The notes: generated from the letters alone by a model not told the origin. Counted from the stretch's first letter, positions 1 through 8,113 are shown. The stretch is DNA of 64,000 nucleotides from Bradyrhizobium tropiciagri (GCF_018130545.1 NZ_JAFCKF010000001.1:1-64000), one strand, 5' to 3'. Program-made: numbers and translations.

Positions 1-869
1 ATCCGCGTCTTCATGACGCCTTCCTGCAGCTCGGCGGTGACGTTGGAGAGCCGCTGCAGCGGCACCTTGAACTCGGTGTCCTCGTTGCGGCGGGAGATCT
101 CCAAGAGCTGGTTGCGGGTCAGCACCAGCTCGGAGACCATGGTCATCAGGTGTTCGAGGGTGTCGACGTTGACCCGGATCGACTGGTTGGCGATCTTGTC
201 GCCTTCCTGAACATCGGTCTCGGCGGCGGCTTTGCGAGCCGGCTTCTTCGCGGCTTCAGCGGGCTCGGCAGGCGCTGCGGCCACCGGCTTCGCGGCAGGC
301 GCGGGCGCCGCCACGTCGATCTCGGTCTCGCGGAAGGCGCGCTCGAGCTCGTCGAGCGAGACCTCGCCCGGACGCAAGGGTCGCTCCAGCGTCTGCACCA
401 CCAGCGTGCCTTCGGTCATTGCGACCTGCACCGACGGCGCCTCGACCACCGGCACGTCCTCTTCAGCAACCTCACCCGCGGCCATCGCGGCCATGCCGCG
501 CTCGACCATCGCTTCGAGCTGATCGATCAGGTCGCGGTCGTTCCCCTCCGGCTCGGCCTCGGTCGCCTCGAGCCCGCCAAGGATCTCCTTGATGCGGTCG
601 ATCGAGGACAGGATCAGCGTCACGGCTTCCGCCTTCACCGGCATACCGTCGCGGAATTTGCCCATCAGGGTCTCGCCGGCATGCGCCAGCGCTTCGAGCC
701 GCGGCAACCCGAGGAAGCCGCAGGTCCCCTTGATGGTGTGCACAAGGCGGAAAATGTTATCCAGGATCTTCGCGTTGTTCGGATCCTGCTCGAACTGCAC
801 CAGCTGGTTGTCGACCGTATCCAGGCTCTCGCTGCTCTCCGTCAGGAACTCGCGCAACAGATCGTCCAT
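1..869 (-). CDS. cheA: Chemotaxis histidine kinase CheA, N-terminal part (cut by window edge)
   Basis: Phosphotransfer kinase of a chemotaxis-type signalling array; cytoplasmic. The first 289 codons are visible and the rest lies left of position 1. Residues 1-105 form an HPt domain with the phospho-accepting His44 in the motif HTIKGTCGFLG. A charged, Ala/Pro-rich linker follows (about 105-215, where the P2 domain would lie). From about residue 225 the dimerisation helices begin (VNVDTLEHLMTMVSELVLTRN), typical of CheA. The ATG at 867-869 starts MDDLLREFLTE, a standard CheA N-terminus. It lies downstream of chpT on the same strand, separated by a hairpin, so the two are probably separate transcripts. 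The family call is firm; which chemotaxis cluster it belongs to cannot be seen. Confidence 0.95.
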   Translation of the reverse strand, partial: MDDLLREFLTESSESLDTVDNQLVQFEQDPNNAKILDNIFRLVHTIKGTCGFLGLPRLEALAHAGETLMGKFRDGMPVKAEAVTLILSSIDRIKEILGGLEATEAEPEGNDRDLIDQLEAMVERGMAAMAAGEVAEEDVPVVEAPSVQVAMTEGTLVVQTLERPLRPGEVSLDELERAFRETEIDVAAPAPAAKPVAAAPAEPAEAAKKPARKAAAETDVQEGDKIANQSIRVNVDTLEHLMTMVSELVLTRNQLLEISRRNEDTEFKVPLQRLSNVTAELQEGVMKTR

Positions 870-1007
870 GAAACCAACCTTCGAAAAACGCCGAAAACGC
901 AGCGGCGCGCGACATCGACGCGCCTGACGGAACTGAGGCCAGCTTCTCCGCAAAGCGTTTAAGTTTGGTTGAGTAATTGGAAAAGAACGGGATCAACAAA
1001 GAGATAA

Positions 1008-1032
1008 GGCCGCGCGATTGAATCGCGCGGCC
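1008..1032 (-). terminator. Hairpin terminator downstream of chpT
   Basis: Ten-base perfect GC stem GGCCGCGCGA / TCGCGCGGCC around a five-base loop. On the minus strand it is followed by TTATCTCTTT, a weak U-tract. It lies between the chpT stop and the cheA start and would end the chpT transcript. Confidence 0.6.
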
Positions 1033-1072
1033 GGTCGTAACCTTTGATTAATGATCTTCGCGCGGGCCGCGT

Positions 1073-1720
1073 TCAGGCCGCGGCGATAATGACCTTGTCG
1101 CCGTCGAGCGTGAGCGTCACCTTGAGCCCGCAGGCTTCCGCCAAGAGGCGCGTGTAGTATGGCTGCACCGCATGCGCATCGACCGTGTTCGCCGAGGTCC
1201 CGTTGAGGATATCGACGATGTTCTGCGGCACGCGGGCATTCAGCCCGGCGGACGTGATCCGGAAGATCGTCGCATCACCCTCGCCGACCGGATCGATGGT
1301 GAGCGTGCCGCCGCGCGGAATCGTCTGCTGCGCGACCACCAGCATGTTCAGCAGCAGCTTGACGCGATTCTTGGGCAGCAGCAGCCGCGGCAAATTCCAG
1401 GTCAGCGTGACCTTGCCGTCCTCGATGTGTCCCTTCGCCATGTTCTGAGCGTCGCCGAGATCGATCTGCGCGCCGGAGGAACCGGCCGCGCCGAACGCCA
1501 GCCGGCAGAACTGCAGCCGCGCGGACGCGGTCTTGGCGCTCTTGCGGATCAGATCGAGCGCGAAGTCGCGATCTTCGGGCTTCGGATTGTCATCGAGGAC
1601 CTCAAGCCCATTGACGATCGCGCCCACCGGACTGATGAGATCGTGACAGACTTTGGAGCACAGCAGCGCTGCGAGCTCGAGCGCATCGGGAGCGGGACCG
1701 GGAGACGAAGTGCCAGACAT
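1073..1720 (-). CDS. chpT: Histidine phosphotransferase ChpT
   Basis: Cytoplasmic phosphotransferase which, in alphaproteobacteria, relays phosphate from the hybrid kinase CckA to CtrA and CpdR. The 215-residue product has the DHp-like helix with phospho-acceptor His26 in VCHDLISPVGAI, then a degenerate HATPase-like domain without ATP-binding boxes, as in Caulobacter ChpT. The ATG at 1718-1720 is chosen because AGGAAA lies six bases upstream; a longer in-frame N-terminus is possible but has no ribosome site. cheA follows on the same strand after a hairpin and cysQ is divergent. Family assignment is strong; its role in cell-cycle control here is inferred from orthologues. Confidence 0.9.
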   Translation of the reverse strand: MSGTSSPGPAPDALELAALLCSKVCHDLISPVGAIVNGLEVLDDNPKPEDRDFALDLIRKSAKTASARLQFCRLAFGAAGSSGAQIDLGDAQNMAKGHIEDGKVTLTWNLPRLLLPKNRVKLLLNMLVVAQQTIPRGGTLTIDPVGEGDATIFRITSAGLNARVPQNIVDILNGTSANTVDAHAVQPYYTRLLAEACGLKVTLTLDGDKVIIAAA

Positions 1721-1871
1721 CAATTGTTTCCTGGAAAGCCGCACGCCGACCGAGGAGTGCGAATCACGCATGCCTGTCGGCTTGATACACCGCGCAGACG
1801 GATGCTGCCAGCTTGCGGCGAGACTGGCATCATGATCTCAGGGGAAGACGAACAGGATATGAGACCCGCTC

Positions 1872-2699
1872 ATGAATAAGGCACAATCGCCCGCCCTCGA
1901 CTGCGACAAGGCCGCCACGCTGCTCGAATCACTGACCGAACTGGTGATCCGGGCCGGCGACGCTATCCTTGCGGTCAACCGTTCCGCCATGAACGTCACC
2001 GGCAAGAGTGACGGCTCGCCGGTCACCGAGGCCGATCTTGCCGCCGACCACATCATCGTCGAGGGCCTGACGCGGCTGGCACCGCATGTCTCGCTGCTGT
2101 CGGAGGAGCGTGTCCATCTGGCGACGCCGCCCTACAAGGACAGTTTCTTCCTGATCGATCCGCTCGACGGCACCAAGGAGTTCGTCGCCGGCCGCAATGA
2201 ATTCACCGTCAATGTGGCGCTGGTCACGCATGGCGTGCCACTGCTCGGCATCGTCGGTGCACCGGCACTCGGCTTGATCTGGCGCGGCATCGTCGGCAAG
2301 GGCGCCGAGCGGCTGACGCTAAAGGGCAATAAGGTTTCGCAGGCCGTGCCGATCAAGACCCGCCCCTGTCCGCCGCACGGCGCGCCATGGACGGTTGCGG
2401 TCAGCCGCTCACACGGCGATGCGCGCACCGAAGCCTTTATCGACGCACGCGGCGGCGCGGTCCGCGCCGTGCTGGGATCGGCCGTCAAGTTCGGCCGTGT
2501 CGCCGAGGGCGAGGTCGACATCTATCCGCGGCTATCGCCGACATCGGAATGGGATGTGGCGGCCGGTCACGCGGTGATCGTGGCGGCCGGCGGCAAGGTG
2601 ACCGATTCGCACGGGCATCCATTGCATTTCGGGCTTGGCCGCGAAGACTTTCTGGTGCCGGAATTCATCGCCTGGGGCGACCCGACCGCCGCGGCATGA
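1872..2699 (+). CDS. cysQ: 3'(2'),5'-bisphosphate nucleotidase CysQ (inositol monophosphatase family)
   Basis: Hydrolyses PAP, the by-product of sulfate assimilation, to AMP and phosphate. The 275-residue protein shows the family's Mg2+ sites in order: the LLSEE motif near residue 79, IDPLDGTKEF near 95, and WDVAAGHAVI near 225. The GTKEFV sequence after the DPLDG motif is characteristic of CysQ rather than SuhB-type enzymes. It is divergent from chpT (about 150 bp between starts) and convergent with the YHS gene, whose stop begins at the very next base. No other sulfur gene is adjacent, although sorAB lies 47 kb away in the window. Confidence 0.88.
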   Translation: MNKAQSPALDCDKAATLLESLTELVIRAGDAILAVNRSAMNVTGKSDGSPVTEADLAADHIIVEGLTRLAPHVSLLSEERVHLATPPYKDSFFLIDPLDGTKEFVAGRNEFTVNVALVTHGVPLLGIVGAPALGLIWRGIVGKGAERLTLKGNKVSQAVPIKTRPCPPHGAPWTVAVSRSHGDARTEAFIDARGGAVRAVLGSAVKFGRVAEGEVDIYPRLSPTSEWDVAAGHAVIVAAGGKVTDSHGHPLHFGLGREDFLVPEFIAWGDPTAAA

Positions 2700-3206
2700 T
2701 CACTGCGCGAGGTTTTCTTCCAGCCCCGGCCAGCGCGCGGCGGCTTCCTTGAGGAAGCGCGCGGGATCGGCGGTGAAGGCGTCGCGGCTGTGTTCCCGGT
2801 TGAACAGATAAAGCCTGTTCCCGACCACGGCCCAGAATCGCGGATTGCCCGCGCAGGTCACGCCACGCACCAGATCGGTCGGATCATAGCCGCCGAACTG
2901 CGGGCCATAGATTTCCGGATGTGCCACGAACGAGGCACGGTTGCCCTCGTTACGGAAGCGCCAGACCGCGCCGCTGTCGGCGGCCTCGAATTCCGGCCGC
3001 CCCTCGGTGGCGGTGGCGTCGGTGAAATAGGCGACGGGATCGAATCCCTCGATCGCCAATCCGGAGTAGCGGTTCGTCACCACGCGCTCGGTCGTCGTGG
3101 CCTGAACCGGCAAAGCGGGGCAGATAGCCGCCAAAATGCCCGCCAACAGGCCGAAAAACGCCATGCCCCGGCACGATCCATATCTTTCCTGCCGTTGTGC
3201 CGTCAT
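2700..3206 (-). CDS. Exported YHS-domain protein
   Basis: About 168 residues. A signal peptide (hydrophobic stretch FFGLLAGILAAICPALPVQA) precedes a YHS-like domain (IEGFDPVAYFT ... FVAHPEIYGPQFGGYD). YHS domains bind metal or assist metal-handling proteins; the function of this exported subfamily is not established. The start is uncertain: the ATG at 3206 gives an arginine-rich n-region before the hydrophobic core, another ATG at 3224 would add six residues, and one at 3164 would begin directly at the core. It is convergent with cysQ with no gap. Confidence 0.75.
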   Translation of the reverse strand: MTAQRQERYGSCRGMAFFGLLAGILAAICPALPVQATTTERVVTNRYSGLAIEGFDPVAYFTDATATEGRPEFEAADSGAVWRFRNEGNRASFVAHPEIYGPQFGGYDPTDLVRGVTCAGNPRFWAVVGNRLYLFNREHSRDAFTADPARFLKEAAARWPGLEENLAQ

Positions 3207-3317
3207 AGTTGATACCGATAACATCCGAGTCGAGGGGACACTGGGCGCAACCTAGAGCCGTGCCTGTTGGCATCAGGTTAAAGGGCAGCGCCCAGATTTC
3301 GATAGCAGGGGTTCTTT

Positions 3318-3923
3318 ATGACTTTCGCATCACGCCTTGCCGCGGTCGCGTTCGCCGCGCTGATGTGCTGGAGCGCAGGGGCGTCCGCGCAGCAGCCTCC
3401 GCCGCCGCAATATCCGCCGCCGCAACGTGAGCCGACCCCGTATACCTACGGGCCGGAAGAACTGGTCGGTGCCGGACACAAGTTCTTCGGCAACGTCTCG
3501 CGCGGGCTTGCCTCGGTGATCGAGCGCGCGGTCAGCCAATGGGGTCTGCCCAACGGCTATGTGCTCGGCGAGGAAGGCTCCGGCGCGTTCGTGGCCGGGC
3601 TGCGCTACGGCGAAGGCACGCTCTACACCAAGAACGCCGGCGACCTCCGGGTCTACTGGCAGGGTCCTTCGGTCGGCTTCGACTGGGGCGGCGACGGCGC
3701 CCGGACCATGACGCTGGTCTACAACCTGCCCTCGACGCAGGCGATCTATCAGCGCTTCGTCGGCATCGACGGCTCGGCCTACATCGTCGGCGGCTTCGGC
3801 ATGACGGCGCTGACCGCCAACAACATCGTGCTGGTGCCGATTCGCTCGGGCATCGGCCTGCGGCTCGGCGCCAGCGTCGGCTATCTCAAATACACCCCGC
3901 GTGCGACCTGGAACCCGTTCTAG
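3318..3923 (+). CDS. eipA: EipA-family envelope integrity protein (DUF1134)
   Basis: Exported protein of 201 residues. Residues 1-24 are a signal peptide ending at ASA-QQ; a Pro/Gln-rich stretch (25-41) leads into the DUF1134 domain (about 43-201) with the motifs SRGLASVIERAVSQWG, GLRYGEGTLYTK and VGFDWGGDGART. In Brucella and Caulobacter, EipA is a periplasmic beta-barrel protein needed for envelope integrity. It is divergent from the YHS gene. The stop codon overlaps a 17-bp tandem repeat. Family assignment is firm; the role is from homologues. Confidence 0.88.
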   Translation: MTFASRLAAVAFAALMCWSAGASAQQPPPPQYPPPQREPTPYTYGPEELVGAGHKFFGNVSRGLASVIERAVSQWGLPNGYVLGEEGSGAFVAGLRYGEGTLYTKNAGDLRVYWQGPSVGFDWGGDGARTMTLVYNLPSTQAIYQRFVGIDGSAYIVGGFGMTALTANNIVLVPIRSGIGLRLGASVGYLKYTPRATWNPF

Positions 3924-3972
3924 GTTACAAGCCTTGCTAGGTTACAAGCCCCGCTGGGTTACAAGCCCCGGT
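3922..3972. repeat. 17-bp tandem repeat, three copies
   Basis: Three consecutive 17-base units (3922-3938, 3939-3955, 3956-3972), each beginning RGGTTACAAGCC, with only a few base differences. The first unit starts inside the eipA stop codon, so the array forms the start of its 3' untranslated region. Confidence 0.9.
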
Positions 3973-4103
3973 CGGGCGATGCGCCGGGGCGCGCCGCCAC
4001 CGTTAGCGATTCACCTTAACGCGGCAAACGGGCTGGCCTTCGGCCGGCCCGCCGTGGCATTGTGATTAACAAATTCTTTCTTCTGTTCCTGGAGTGATCC
4101 TTC

Positions 4104-5399
4104 ATGATCGAGCCGATCATGTACGCGGCGATCGGTTTCCTGATCTCGATGCTGTGTGGCCTGATGATCGTGCCCCTGGTGCATAACCGGGCGGTGCGGC
4201 TGACCACGCGCCGCATGGAGGCGGCCACGCCGTTGTCGATGGCCGAAATCCAGGCCGACAAGGACCAGCTCCGCGCCGAATTCGCGATGTCGGCCCGCCG
4301 GCTCGAGATGAGCGTCGACCAGCTCAAGAGCAAGACCACGAGCCAGCTCGCCGAGCTCGGCAAGAAGACCGATGCGATCAACCGCATGAAGATCGAGCTT
4401 GGCGAGAAGAACGCCGCGATCTTCGCGCTGGAGGCCCGCGAGAAGGCGATGAAGGAGCAGCTTCGCGCCACCGAGGAAGAATTCGGCGCCAAGAGCGAGC
4501 TGCTGCGCACCGCTGAACAGGCGCTGACCGACAAGCAGGGCGAGCTCGGCAAGATCAACGCCGAGCTCAACGACCGCTCGATGACCGCCGACAGCCGCCA
4601 GGTCGAGCTGGTCGCGGTGCGGACCCAGGTCGAGGAATTGAAGAACCGCGTCGGCGATGCCGCCAGGGAGTTCGCGGCGACCGAGGCGCGCCTCGCCCAG
4701 GAGCGCAGCCAGTCGGAGACCGCGACGCGCGATCTCACCGACGCGCGCGGCCGGGTCGAGAATCTGAGCCAGCGCGTCACCGACCTCGACCGCCAGCTGG
4801 TCGCGCAGGTCAAGGAAGCCGAGATGCTCGGCAACCGCGTCACCGATCTGGAGACGCGGCTCGCCACCCAGGGCAAGCTGCTGGCCGAACGCGAATTCGA
4901 GAACGGCCAGCTCAAGCAGGCCAACGCCGCCTCCGAGCGGACGGTGCAGGAGCTGCGCGAGGAGATCGCCGCAGCGGGCGGCGGCAAATCGTCGGTGCTC
5001 GAGAAGCTCCGCCAGGAGAAGGCCGCCGTCGAGGAGCAGCTGCGCACAGCTCGCGACGAGCGCGGCAAGCTGCAGCGTGACATCAACGCGATCCAGCAGC
5101 AGGCCGAGAGCTCCTGGGCGACCGAGCGGATGGAGAACGCGCTGCTGCGCGAGCGCATCAATGACATCGCCGCCGAGGTCGCCAAGCTCGCGATCCAGCT
5201 CGAGGGCCCCAATTCGGCGATCGAGGCCATGCTGGCGGCGGAGCCGACCGTGCCGGCCAAGGCCGCCGCCAAGCCTGCCAACGGCGCCGCCAATGGCACC
5301 GCGCCGGGCGGCGGCATGCCCGAAGGCGGCGGCACGCTGGCCGAGCGTATCCGGGCGCTGCAGTCCCACGCCTCCCGCGCCCGCCAGCAAGGCGCCTGA
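4104..5399 (+). CDS. Membrane-anchored coiled-coil protein
   Basis: 431 residues with one N-terminal membrane helix (residues 4-26, MYAAIGFLISMLCGLMIVPL) followed by a very long, charged heptad-rich region (about 45-370) and an Ala/Pro/Gly-rich tail with a final short helix. No enzymatic motif is visible. The layout suggests a cytoplasmic coiled coil tethered to the inner membrane, as in scaffold or division-linked proteins, but I do not recognise a named family. The start has GGAG nine bases upstream. tRNA-Val follows about 100 bp downstream with its own promoter. An antisense reading frame through this gene is only a codon-bias shadow. Confidence 0.85.
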   Translation: MIEPIMYAAIGFLISMLCGLMIVPLVHNRAVRLTTRRMEAATPLSMAEIQADKDQLRAEFAMSARRLEMSVDQLKSKTTSQLAELGKKTDAINRMKIELGEKNAAIFALEAREKAMKEQLRATEEEFGAKSELLRTAEQALTDKQGELGKINAELNDRSMTADSRQVELVAVRTQVEELKNRVGDAAREFAATEARLAQERSQSETATRDLTDARGRVENLSQRVTDLDRQLVAQVKEAEMLGNRVTDLETRLATQGKLLAEREFENGQLKQANAASERTVQELREEIAAAGGGKSSVLEKLRQEKAAVEEQLRTARDERGKLQRDINAIQQQAESSWATERMENALLRERINDIAAEVAKLAIQLEGPNSAIEAMLAAEPTVPAKAAAKPANGAANGTAPGGGMPEGGGTLAERIRALQSHASRARQQGA

Positions 5400-5416
5400 T
5401 TTACACAGGGTTTGGC

Positions 5417-5446
5417 TTGACACCCCTACCCGGCACTTCGTAAATC
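5417..5446 (+). promoter_or_regulatory. Promoter of tRNA-Val
   Basis: A perfect TTGACA (-35) at 5417-5422 is followed 17-18 bases later by GTAAAT/TAAATC as a -10 element, about 60 bases before the mature tRNA 5' end. Confidence 0.6.
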
Positions 5447-5507
5447 GCACGCTCTGACGAAGCGCCACTTTCGACCGGCCGGCAGCGGCCGTTGGCAGTC
5501 AGATCCC

Positions 5508-5582
5508 GGACGCATAGCTCAGCGGGAGAGCGTTCCCTTCACACGGGAGAGGTCCAAGGTTCGATCCCTTGTGCGTCCACCA
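5508..5582 (+). tRNA. tRNA-Val (anticodon CAC)
   Basis: Complete cloverleaf of 75 bases with encoded CCA. The acceptor stem GGACGCA pairs with TGCGTCC (5572-5578), the D-arm contains AGCTCAGCGGGAGAGC, and the anticodon loop TTCACAC carries CAC at 5540-5542. The T-arm contains GGTTCGATCC. No integrase or direct repeat of its 3' end is visible downstream, so there is no sign that it is an attachment site. Confidence 0.97.
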
Positions 5583-5735
5583 TTTCCCTTGCTGAACCAC
5601 CAGATCCCTTCCTGAACCGTCAGGTGCGGACGATCGCCGGCATTCCGGTGCCTTTCGGCACTGCCTCATCAAAAATGTCGAAAACAACCCCATGCACAGT
5701 AGCCGACACGGGTGCGATGCGGCCGGAAGTCCGGC

Positions 5736-6035
5736 TCATTGCCGGCGGCGGTGCGGGGCGGATGACGGCTGGGTGGTGCGCCGGCCGAGTTCGCCGAGCA
5801 GGTCGCGCACGGCGCCGTCGAGTTCGTCGGATGGCGGGGTGGCTTGATCGGCGCCCTGCGTGCCGGTCGGCCGATACCAGCCGCGGGCGGACATGTCGTC
5901 ATTGGCGGCCCGAAGCCGGGGCGCATGAACCCGCGGCGAAGACCGCCGCCTCCGGCGCGAGATCAGCTCGCGGACGCCATACCCGGCTGCGAACCCGATC
6001 CCAGTGACGAGAACGACAATCAGAATTTCCAGCAT
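5736..6035 (-). CDS. Small single-span membrane protein
   Basis: 99 residues: a hydrophobic N-terminal helix (residues 2-22, EILIVVLVTGIGFAAGYGV) followed by an arginine-rich stretch (RRRRRSSPR) and a polar, disordered-looking tail. The positive residues after the helix place the tail in the cytoplasm. No family recognised. It has its own ATG at 6033-6035 with GGTGGG upstream. The neighbours (tRNA-Val and the DUF4118 gene) give no functional clue. Confidence 0.6.
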   Translation of the reverse strand: MLEILIVVLVTGIGFAAGYGVRELISRRRRRSSPRVHAPRLRAANDDMSARGWYRPTGTQGADQATPPSDELDGAVRDLLGELGRRTTQPSSAPHRRRQ

Positions 6036-6217
6036 TGTGTTGTCCCACCATCACCCTGCCGCAACGCAATATGCGCGACAATGCGGCAGCGGCTTGACCG
6101 GGCCGGTTCCTTTTCACTGTAGCGCACACAACCCTGCCCCACGGAGTCATACGGGGTTTTGTTTGCAGGCCTCCTCGGCTACCTTCCCGGAACTCGCGAG
6201 GGGGCCGGGACGTCTCG

Positions 6218-6589
6218 ATGCGCAAGGGAAATGACTATCTTCTGAAGCTGCGGCCGTGGTCGTTGTCGACCTTCGTCGTCGCATTGCTGGCGGTGGTGCT
6301 GGCCACCGCGACCCAGGAGATGTTCGCGACCTTCGGGATGCAGTTCTATTTCGCAGGCTTCGTGCCGGCGATCCTGATCGCAGGCCTGATGGGCGGCGCG
6401 CCGGCCGGCGCCTTTGCCACCATCATCACGGTCCCGATCGTGTGGTGGGTGTTCATGCCGCCCTATTTCGAGTTCGCCTGGCCGACCGCCGACGATTACG
6501 ACAGTATGTCGATGTTCCTGCTGTCGAGCGCGCTGCTGGTTTGTTTCTCGCAGCTCTACCGGGAAGCGCTGGCCATCCTGCGGAAGTAA
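6218..6589 (+). CDS. Stand-alone DUF4118 membrane protein
   Basis: 123 residues, mostly membrane helices (about 17-35, 42-58, 62-80 and 97-112). The pattern resembles DUF4118, the four-helix membrane module found in KdpD-type and other sensor kinases. Here it stands alone: translation stops after LYREALAILRK, just where a kinase linker helix would begin. It may be a kinase remnant or a free membrane module. No kinase lies next to it on either strand. Confidence 0.7.
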   Translation: MRKGNDYLLKLRPWSLSTFVVALLAVVLATATQEMFATFGMQFYFAGFVPAILIAGLMGGAPAGAFATIITVPIVWWVFMPPYFEFAWPTADDYDSMSMFLLSSALLVCFSQLYREALAILRK

Positions 6590-6657
6590 GGGGCCACCGC
6601 AGGCCGCAAGCGCACGCCTGCGGTCGCAAGCCGGACGCCGGCGCGGATCGCCTGCCC

Positions 6658-6798
6658 TCAGATCCCGAACATCCAGACCGCGACGACGGTGGCGAGCATC
6701 GCCACGCCGCTGACCGTCCAGCCCACTGCGTAGAATGTGTTCTCCGGGGTGGTGTCGAGCACCGTATTGGTGGTTTCCGTCATTGACCGCCAGCGCAT
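6658..6798 (-). CDS. 46-residue membrane protein
   Basis: Short ORF beginning MRWRSMTETTNTVLDTT and ending with one hydrophobic helix (about residues 26-45, VGWTVSGVAMLATVVAVWMF). The start at 6798 is supported by GAGGAG seven bases upstream; an internal ATG five codons later is possible. The topology is N-in or N-out single span. No family recognised, but the good ribosome site and clean helix support a real gene. Confidence 0.55.
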   Translation of the reverse strand: MRWRSMTETTNTVLDTTPENTFYAVGWTVSGVAMLATVVAVWMFGI

Positions 6799-6978
6799 GG
6801 CGTCTCTCCTCGGAACTCCTGCCCAGCGACATAACGCAGCCGCTGGTTCCCAGTTCCGCTACCTCCGCTGCATCCGCGCCGTTCACGCAGAGCTCACGGA
6901 CTGCTGATCGGCGCCGCGGAACCTGCGACATTCTGTCCCGTTGAGGGGCGCTGGATACCAACTTGGGAGAACCATCCG

Positions 6979-7209
6979 ATGCGAACATTGATCCTCGCCG
7001 CCACGGCGCTTGCCTTCGTCTCGTCCACCGCGCTCGCGCAGGACAAGGCAGCCGGCAGCCCGGCCCCCGCAGCGCAAAGCGGTGACACGGCGGCCAAGGG
7101 CGAGGCGACCAAGATGGCGCCGAAGAAGAAGGCCAAGAAAGCCGCGAAGAAATCGAGCACCAAGGCCGGCGCCGCCGCGACCGGTGACGATGCGGCCGCC
7201 AAGCAATAA
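6979..7209 (+). CDS. Small exported Lys/Ala-rich protein
   Basis: 76 residues. The signal peptide is residues 1-20, cleaved after STALA. The mature part is low-complexity: Ala/Pro-rich, then KKKAKKAAKKSSTKAG, which is strongly basic. It is probably a periplasmic polycation that could contact nucleic acid, phospholipid or peptidoglycan; no enzyme motif. GGGAG lies upstream of the start and a strong rho-independent terminator follows 44 bp after the stop, so it is a monocistronic unit. Confidence 0.75.
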   Translation: MRTLILAATALAFVSSTALAQDKAAGSPAPAAQSGDTAAKGEATKMAPKKKAKKAAKKSSTKAGAAATGDDAAAKQ

Positions 7210-7252
7210 ACAGAAACGATCGCGATGCTGATCGCGAACCCAGTGATCAAGG

Positions 7253-7278
7253 AAAAGGCCGCCCGAAGGCGGCCTTTT
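7253..7278 (+). terminator. Rho-independent terminator
   Basis: Eleven-base stem AAAAGGCCGCC / GGCGGCCTTTT with loop CGAA, ending in a T-run. It lies 44 bases after the Lys/Ala-rich exported protein gene. The A/T arms make it bidirectional. Confidence 0.9.
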
Positions 7279-7576
7279 CACTGTCCCGGTGCGGATGCTG
7301 CCTCGGCCTGTGACGTCGCATTCAACTGCGCCGCCGCCTTGAAACAGGTGAGCCTGGACCAGTTGAGAGCTGGGCCAGCGAATTGAAGTGCGGGAGAGGG
7401 AGCGAAAGAGGCGCAGAGCCGATAATCCGCACCGCCATCGGATCGTTCTGAAAAATGACCACCGGCTCCAGGAATTGCTCCACCTCCCGCGCCTTCTGTT
7501 CTGCCGCGCGTGCTGATGCGGCGCATGATCCAAACGGGCTATCACTGCCATGCGCGGAAAGAATCGTGCGACAGGC
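7279..7576. other. Gene-poor interval with a possible reading-frame remnant
   Basis: No convincing gene. On the minus strand, the frame directly continuing past the stop of the PD-(D/E)XK-like gene stays open for about 75 codons and reads protein-like (for example AREVEQFLEPVVIFQNDPMA) before degenerating into Pro/Arg-rich sequence. It has no good start. It could be a decayed gene end or chance. Confidence 0.3.
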
Positions 7577-8113
7577 TTAATGCTGCGCGCCACCGTCGCG
7601 TGGGCTGGCGAGCGCGCTCTCTCGGAGCCGCTCCGCAAACCAGCGCGACGCGGCGCTGTCGATGGCGCCGCCGGCATAGACCTCGGACGAGCTCACGCCG
7701 TTCGGCCCAACGATCACGAGAACACCCATCGCATAGGCAAACCAGACATTCGGGTCGGTCAGCGCCTGCAGCTTGCGTTGATCGTGCTCGAGCGGCTGGT
7801 GATTGCTGTCCTTGCGCAACTCGATGGCGAGCAGATTGTTCGGGATGTCACGCTGATGCACGACGATATCGGGATAGATCGACTTGCCGAGATGGTCATC
7901 GGTCGAGCTCCCCGAGCCGCGCGGCAGCCGCAGCGTGCGCTCGCCGAGCCGGTCGTAGTTGCAATCAACCTGCCAGCCCGGAAACTGCCGCTCGACATAG
8001 ACCGCGAGCCGGTGAGTAAGCGTTCGCTCGCCGAGGTCGCGCTCCAGCAGGAACGTCTCCTGCGCGTAAAACTCTTGCACGGCGGCGATCACCTTGTTCA
8101 GTTCGGTCTGCAT
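7577..8113 (-). CDS. PD-(D/E)XK nuclease-like protein
   Basis: 178 residues, unknown function. The pattern fits a restriction-endonuclease-like fold: Glu24 in an early helix, HRLAVYVERQFPGWQVDCNYDR (residues 34-55), then Pro81-Asp82 (YPDIVVHQRD) and a strand ending E98-L99-R100-K101. In the related proteins I recall, the last motif is E-x-K; here the third position is Arg, with Lys next to it. It is just downstream of the ThDP enzyme gene on the same strand (53 bp), but the products do not suggest a shared pathway. The ATG at 8111-8113 is chosen because the upstream in-frame sequence is only a shadow of the ThDP gene. Confidence 0.65.
   Translation of the reverse strand: MQTELNKVIAAVQEFYAQETFLLERDLGERTLTHRLAVYVERQFPGWQVDCNYDRLGERTLRLPRGSGSSTDDHLGKSIYPDIVVHQRDIPNNLLAIELRKDSNHQPLEHDQRKLQALTDPNVWFAYAMGVLVIVGPNGVSSSEVYAGGAIDSAASRWFAERLRESALASPRDGGAQH

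Noticed and set aside
4011-5468. Long open frames on the minus strand across the coiled-coil gene
   Set aside because: The plus-strand reading gives a clear membrane helix plus heptads; the antisense frames are low-complexity and stem from the GC-rich codon bias.
5508-5735. tRNA-Val as an integration site
   Set aside because: No integrase gene, no repeat of the tRNA 3' end downstream and no change in base composition.
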